A stretch of 44,812 nt of DNA, taken from contig CAJQQY010000217.1 of the NCBI GenBank assembly GCA_905480595.1, positions 1 to 44,812 of the forward strand, in the 5' to 3' direction. This DNA is from an uncultured Saprospiraceae bacterium (GTDB taxonomy: Bacteria; Bacteroidota; Bacteroidia; Chitinophagales; Saprospiraceae). How positions within the stretch are numbered: the first letter of the stretch is position 1; every line of letters starts with the position of its first letter. The position numbers were made by a program, and so were the translations under genes. Below are positions 42,312-44,812 of the stretch, one piece after another. A model generated the notes under the pieces. That model was given only the letters and a program-made list of their open reading frames with translations, was not told the origin of the DNA and did no database searches.

Positions 42312-43070
42312 TTATGATCTTTCGAATAAGAAATTTCCATCTTCATCGAAAACTACAATCACTCGATTACCATCTACATTTAATACAACGCCGTAGTTTC
42401 CAGAATTTGTTTTTTGTCCTGCTTTTAGAATGTCCGCATCAGGATAATTTGCCGTAATATAATCTGTAATTGTCGTAGGCAAGTCAGCTATATCTACTTG
42501 TGTGATTCCTCCGCAACCATGGTGAATACAAGATACTTCTTCGATGAAATTTCCATCCGCATCAAATTTCAAAACCACTCTCCCGTCATCCGTTTTTATC
42601 AATACAAAATAATTTCCATTATTGTCATTTGTCTTTGCTCTTTTGGTTTCTGCATCTGGATAATTAGCTGCAATGTAATCTGTGATGCTAGTTGGTAAGT
42701 CTGCTAGTGCCACGGGTGTTCCTCTATGTCCTCTCCCACATGGCCCATGTCCATGACGAAATCCTCTTCTGCTTACTAAGCCTTCGCCTCTCTCGCTGAA
42801 GTAAATTGTCTCTCCGTTTCCTAATTCTATTTCATATCCTAATCCTCTAGCGGCAACTGCATTTTCGATATAAGTTTCAAAATATGTTTCGTCCACATTA
42901 GTTTTTACGGTTGCTGGTAATTCACTTAATTCAATGGTTGATCGGTTGTCAGATTCTACGATTTGCTGAATCAGTTCCATGTCTTCTGACACACTTGCCT
43001 CCTTATTACATGATGTTGTTAAAAAGCTTAGTCCAAGAACTGCTGTCATTAGTAATAATAAATTCTTCAT
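42312..43070 (-). CDS. Lipoprotein with PepSY-like repeats and His/Cys-rich linkers
   Basis: A 252-residue lipoprotein (signal MKNLLLLMTAVLGLSFLTTSC, given in part: lipobox TTSC). It holds three PepSY-like units: a divergent one (ELPATVKTNVDETYFET, then YEIELGNGETIYFSERG), and two closely matching ones that begin LPTSITDYIAANYPDA and LPTTITDYITANYPDA and end in VxxDxDGNFxxE. Linkers between units are Gly-, His- and Cys-rich (RHGHGPCGRGHRG and CIHHGCGG). Such proteins are common in Bacteroidota and are named for similarity to PepSY or beta-lactamase-inhibitor-like folds; function is unknown. Confidence 0.83.
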   Translation of the reverse strand: MKNLLLLMTAVLGLSFLTTSCNKEASVSEDMELIQQIVESDNRSTIELSELPATVKTNVDETYFETYIENAVAARGLGYEIELGNGETIYFSERGEGLVSRRGFRHGHGPCGRGHRGTPVALADLPTSITDYIAANYPDAETKRAKTNDNNGNYFVLIKTDDGRVVLKFDADGNFIEEVSCIHHGCGGITQVDIADLPTTITDYITANYPDADILKAGQKTNSGNYGVVLNVDGNRVIVVFDEDGNFLFERS

Positions 43071-43394
43071 TTGTTAATTGATTTTTAATGATGGAAAAAT
43101 GGTTTAAAAAAATGTACTAGGTTTTCTCGATAACAGATTTTCTTTAAAAGTTTTAAGTAAAAAACTAAATACAATCTATTGGTGTACTGAATAAAAAAAA
43201 GGTTGCCTGAGTTTTTATTTTTTTGAAAAAAATTAATAACAATACATTTACAATGTTTCACCCATATTTATTTGTAAAACAATATGCGCCTTTAGGAAAG
43301 GTAAATCTCCATCTTACTATCTACAAAAAATCCCAAACCATCAACCTGATGATTTGGGAAAATCTATATTTATAAAACTTATGGTATCTTTTTT
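43071..43394. other. Intergenic stretch with minus-strand terminator
   Basis: 324 bp with no gene. At 43325-43359 TCCCAAA and TTTGGGA, with an inner ATCA/TGAT pair, form a hairpin. On the minus strand it is followed by six T, so it fits termination of the gene at 43395-44812. The remaining AT-rich part presumably holds the promoter of the PepSY-like lipoprotein gene; no clear TAnnTTTG was picked out. Confidence 0.6.
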
Positions 43395-44812
43395 TTAAAA
43401 CAGATAATTCACTCCCACTTTTACATTTGCCATCATCGGGTATGTTTTGACATTATTTTTTTCAAAGATGGGTGATATACTTTTTGAGAAAGAAGGCTCA
43501 AATGAAAAATACATTTTATCATTTAACTTCACTTCAGCTTCGACCCCAGCTAACCAATTTATCGTAGTTGTTTTTAGATTTTTTAATTCTGTTTTATTAC
43601 TGATCCTATGTCTTCGATGACGAAGATTTGGGAATGGTGTATCGACTGTACTTATTTCAACATCAGCATCCAATATAAAATTAGCCAAAACTCCACCCTT
43701 CACCCCAAGTCTAAATCTTTCATTTCCGAATCTATATTTCGCTAAAATTGGGACTCCTAAAAAACTAATCTTTTGATTACTTTCAACTGGAATATAAACT
43801 AATTGATCTGGAATTGCAGTACTCATCGCAGAACGCGACAAGGTCACATCTGACTCTACATCACCCATTGGTGTGACTAATAATAAGGCAAATTCATTTT
43901 CAAAATCACCAGAAGAATTTTGTGTTTCGCTTGCAGCATTGTATTGTTTTTGGATTAGGTGCCTTGCTGTAATCTCTGATTTTGTGTATTGAAGTCCTGA
44001 TTCGATGCTCCAGTTTTTATTGATTTGAAAACCTAGTTTCAGGCCTCCTCCTGTTGTCCAAGATTCTTTTTCTCGAATATTTTTAATCTTATTTTTTCTA
44101 ATTTGAGAAATGCTTGAATCGTCGGCGACAATGGATCGCATTCCAAAATTTCGACTCCCATGAACTCCTACGTAAAATTTACTGTTTAATCTTTCTTTTT
44201 TAAGATTAAAAGTCACAACCTTATCCCATTCAGCTTTTAACTGTTCATTACCGACTGATGACTCGACTGCAAATTTCCGTGTAGGTAATTCATTAATTTC
44301 TTGGACTGTTTTCTTATCTATCAATTCCTCCTTGCTGTTGTCAGAATTAGCTTTATCTAAATTTTCTACGATTATATTTTCTGTATTTTGATTAACTATA
44401 TTTTCAGTATTTCGAGTTGGAATTTTTGGCGATCCATTGTTATTATTTCCTCCTACTCCATTTTTATTTTTTTCAGAAAAATGAGTTGTACGTTGAGATT
44501 CTCTCACATCATCTCTTTGAACAACTTCTTCATTTTCAATACTTTGATGATTATCTATGTTGTCTGTATTTTGTTCAACTACAAGTGATTCGAGTTCTTT
44601 TTCTTTGTCTTGCAACAATTCTTTTACAGTTTCTAATTGTTCAGTATTCTCATTTATTTCAGTTACTAATGCTTCAATTTGTTTATTTTGACTATTCCAT
44701 TGATATGCAAAAAACAATAATACCACGGATGCTGCAACTGTTGTCCATTTCCAATAATTGATCGGTCGAACGATTGCAGTTGGTTGAATATCTGCCTCTA
44801 CCCTATCCCACA
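43395..44812 (-). CDS. Membrane-anchored outer-membrane beta-barrel-type protein, 5' partial
   Basis: The frame stays open to the window end, so the N-terminus is missing; 471 residues are visible. They start with WDRVEADIQPTAIVRP, a phrase like those at the cytoplasmic start of anti-sigma-factor-like proteins in Bacteroidota. A transmembrane helix (TTVAASVVLLFFAYQW, about residues 25-42) follows, then a coiled-coil-like Glu/Lys stretch and a long Asn/Glu-rich disordered linker. From about residue 215 the sequence (FYVGVHGSRNFGMR ... FQINKNWSIESGLQY ... GVPILAKYRFG ... VKVGVNYLF) has the strand pattern of an outer-membrane beta-barrel. A GTG within the frame at 44726 looks like an arbitrary start and is not adopted. 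Confidence 0.85.
   Translation of the reverse strand, partial: WDRVEADIQPTAIVRPINYWKWTTVAASVVLLFFAYQWNSQNKQIEALVTEINENTEQLETVKELLQDKEKELESLVVEQNTDNIDNHQSIENEEVVQRDDVRESQRTTHFSEKNKNGVGGNNNNGSPKIPTRNTENIVNQNTENIIVENLDKANSDNSKEELIDKKTVQEINELPTRKFAVESSVGNEQLKAEWDKVVTFNLKKERLNSKFYVGVHGSRNFGMRSIVADDSSISQIRKNKIKNIREKESWTTGGGLKLGFQINKNWSIESGLQYTKSEITARHLIQKQYNAASETQNSSGDFENEFALLLVTPMGDVESDVTLSRSAMSTAIPDQLVYIPVESNQKISFLGVPILAKYRFGNERFRLGVKGGVLANFILDADVEISTVDTPFPNLRHRRHRISNKTELKNLKTTTINWLAGVEAEVKLNDKMYFSFEPSFSKSISPIFEKNNVKTYPMMANVKVGVNYLF

Overview
The window looks like a chromosomal segment of a Bacteroidota bacterium, probably near the Saprospiraceae/Chitinophagales. The evidence is AT-rich DNA, promoters of the Bacteroidota type (TAnnTTTG at -7), little sign of Shine-Dalgarno sites, several secreted proteins ending in type IX secretion (T9SS) sorting domains, a SprB-repeat protein paired with a PorP/SprF-like protein, and the gene order Fur / STAS / purA. 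No plasmid, phage, transposase or CRISPR signature was seen.

Layout. 1-451: an initiator tRNA-fMet on the minus strand with a near-perfect promoter and a terminator hairpin. 452-4158: a three-gene sugar cluster (DegT-type aminotransferase, phosphoglycosyl transferase, membrane-bound FlaA1/CapD-type dehydratase) that resembles the core of the bacillosamine-type pathway. 4163-7495 (minus): a large LRR-Roc-COR-TIR protein, the best candidate in the window for an unusual signalling or immune system. 7674-15043: a T9SS-sorted propeller, an acetoacetyl-CoA thiolase, a membrane protein with a DUF2233 lipoprotein, and a large T9SS adhesin-like protein. 15246-19086: a helical protein of unknown function, metF, and a histone-H1-like protein with a helix-hairpin-helix tail and a 60-bp tandem repeat. 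19245-27278: secreted and surface proteins (Ycf48-like propeller, SprB/PorP pair, a secreted PLD-like protein) and a stand-alone B3/B4-domain protein. 27284-29296: a nitrilase bracketed by two copies of an inverted-repeat element, then a small ORF and a short ssb behind an attenuator-like leader. 29444-34097: metallophosphoesterase, nucleotidyltransferase, lspA, methyltransferase and BCCT transporter, ending in a long nested palindrome. 34253-36644: Fur regulator, STAS protein, purA. 36794-44812: a lipoprotein methyltransferase, PBP4-type peptidase, FtsX-like permease, acylphosphatase, a PepSY-like lipoprotein, and a membrane-anchored beta-barrel protein whose 5' end lies beyond the window.

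How the genes work together. Much of the window serves the cell envelope: glycan sugar synthesis, T9SS cargo and its partner, lipoprotein processing (lspA) with several lipoproteins, and peptidoglycan trimming (dacB). Housekeeping metabolism (metF, purA, thiolase, acylphosphatase) is interspersed. Small palindromic repeats of at least three kinds occupy intergenic spaces and mark recent rearrangement or insertion.

Limits: all domain and family calls are from reading the translations, without database searches. Start codons were moved from the longest reading frame where a promoter element or a signal peptide made a downstream start more likely.
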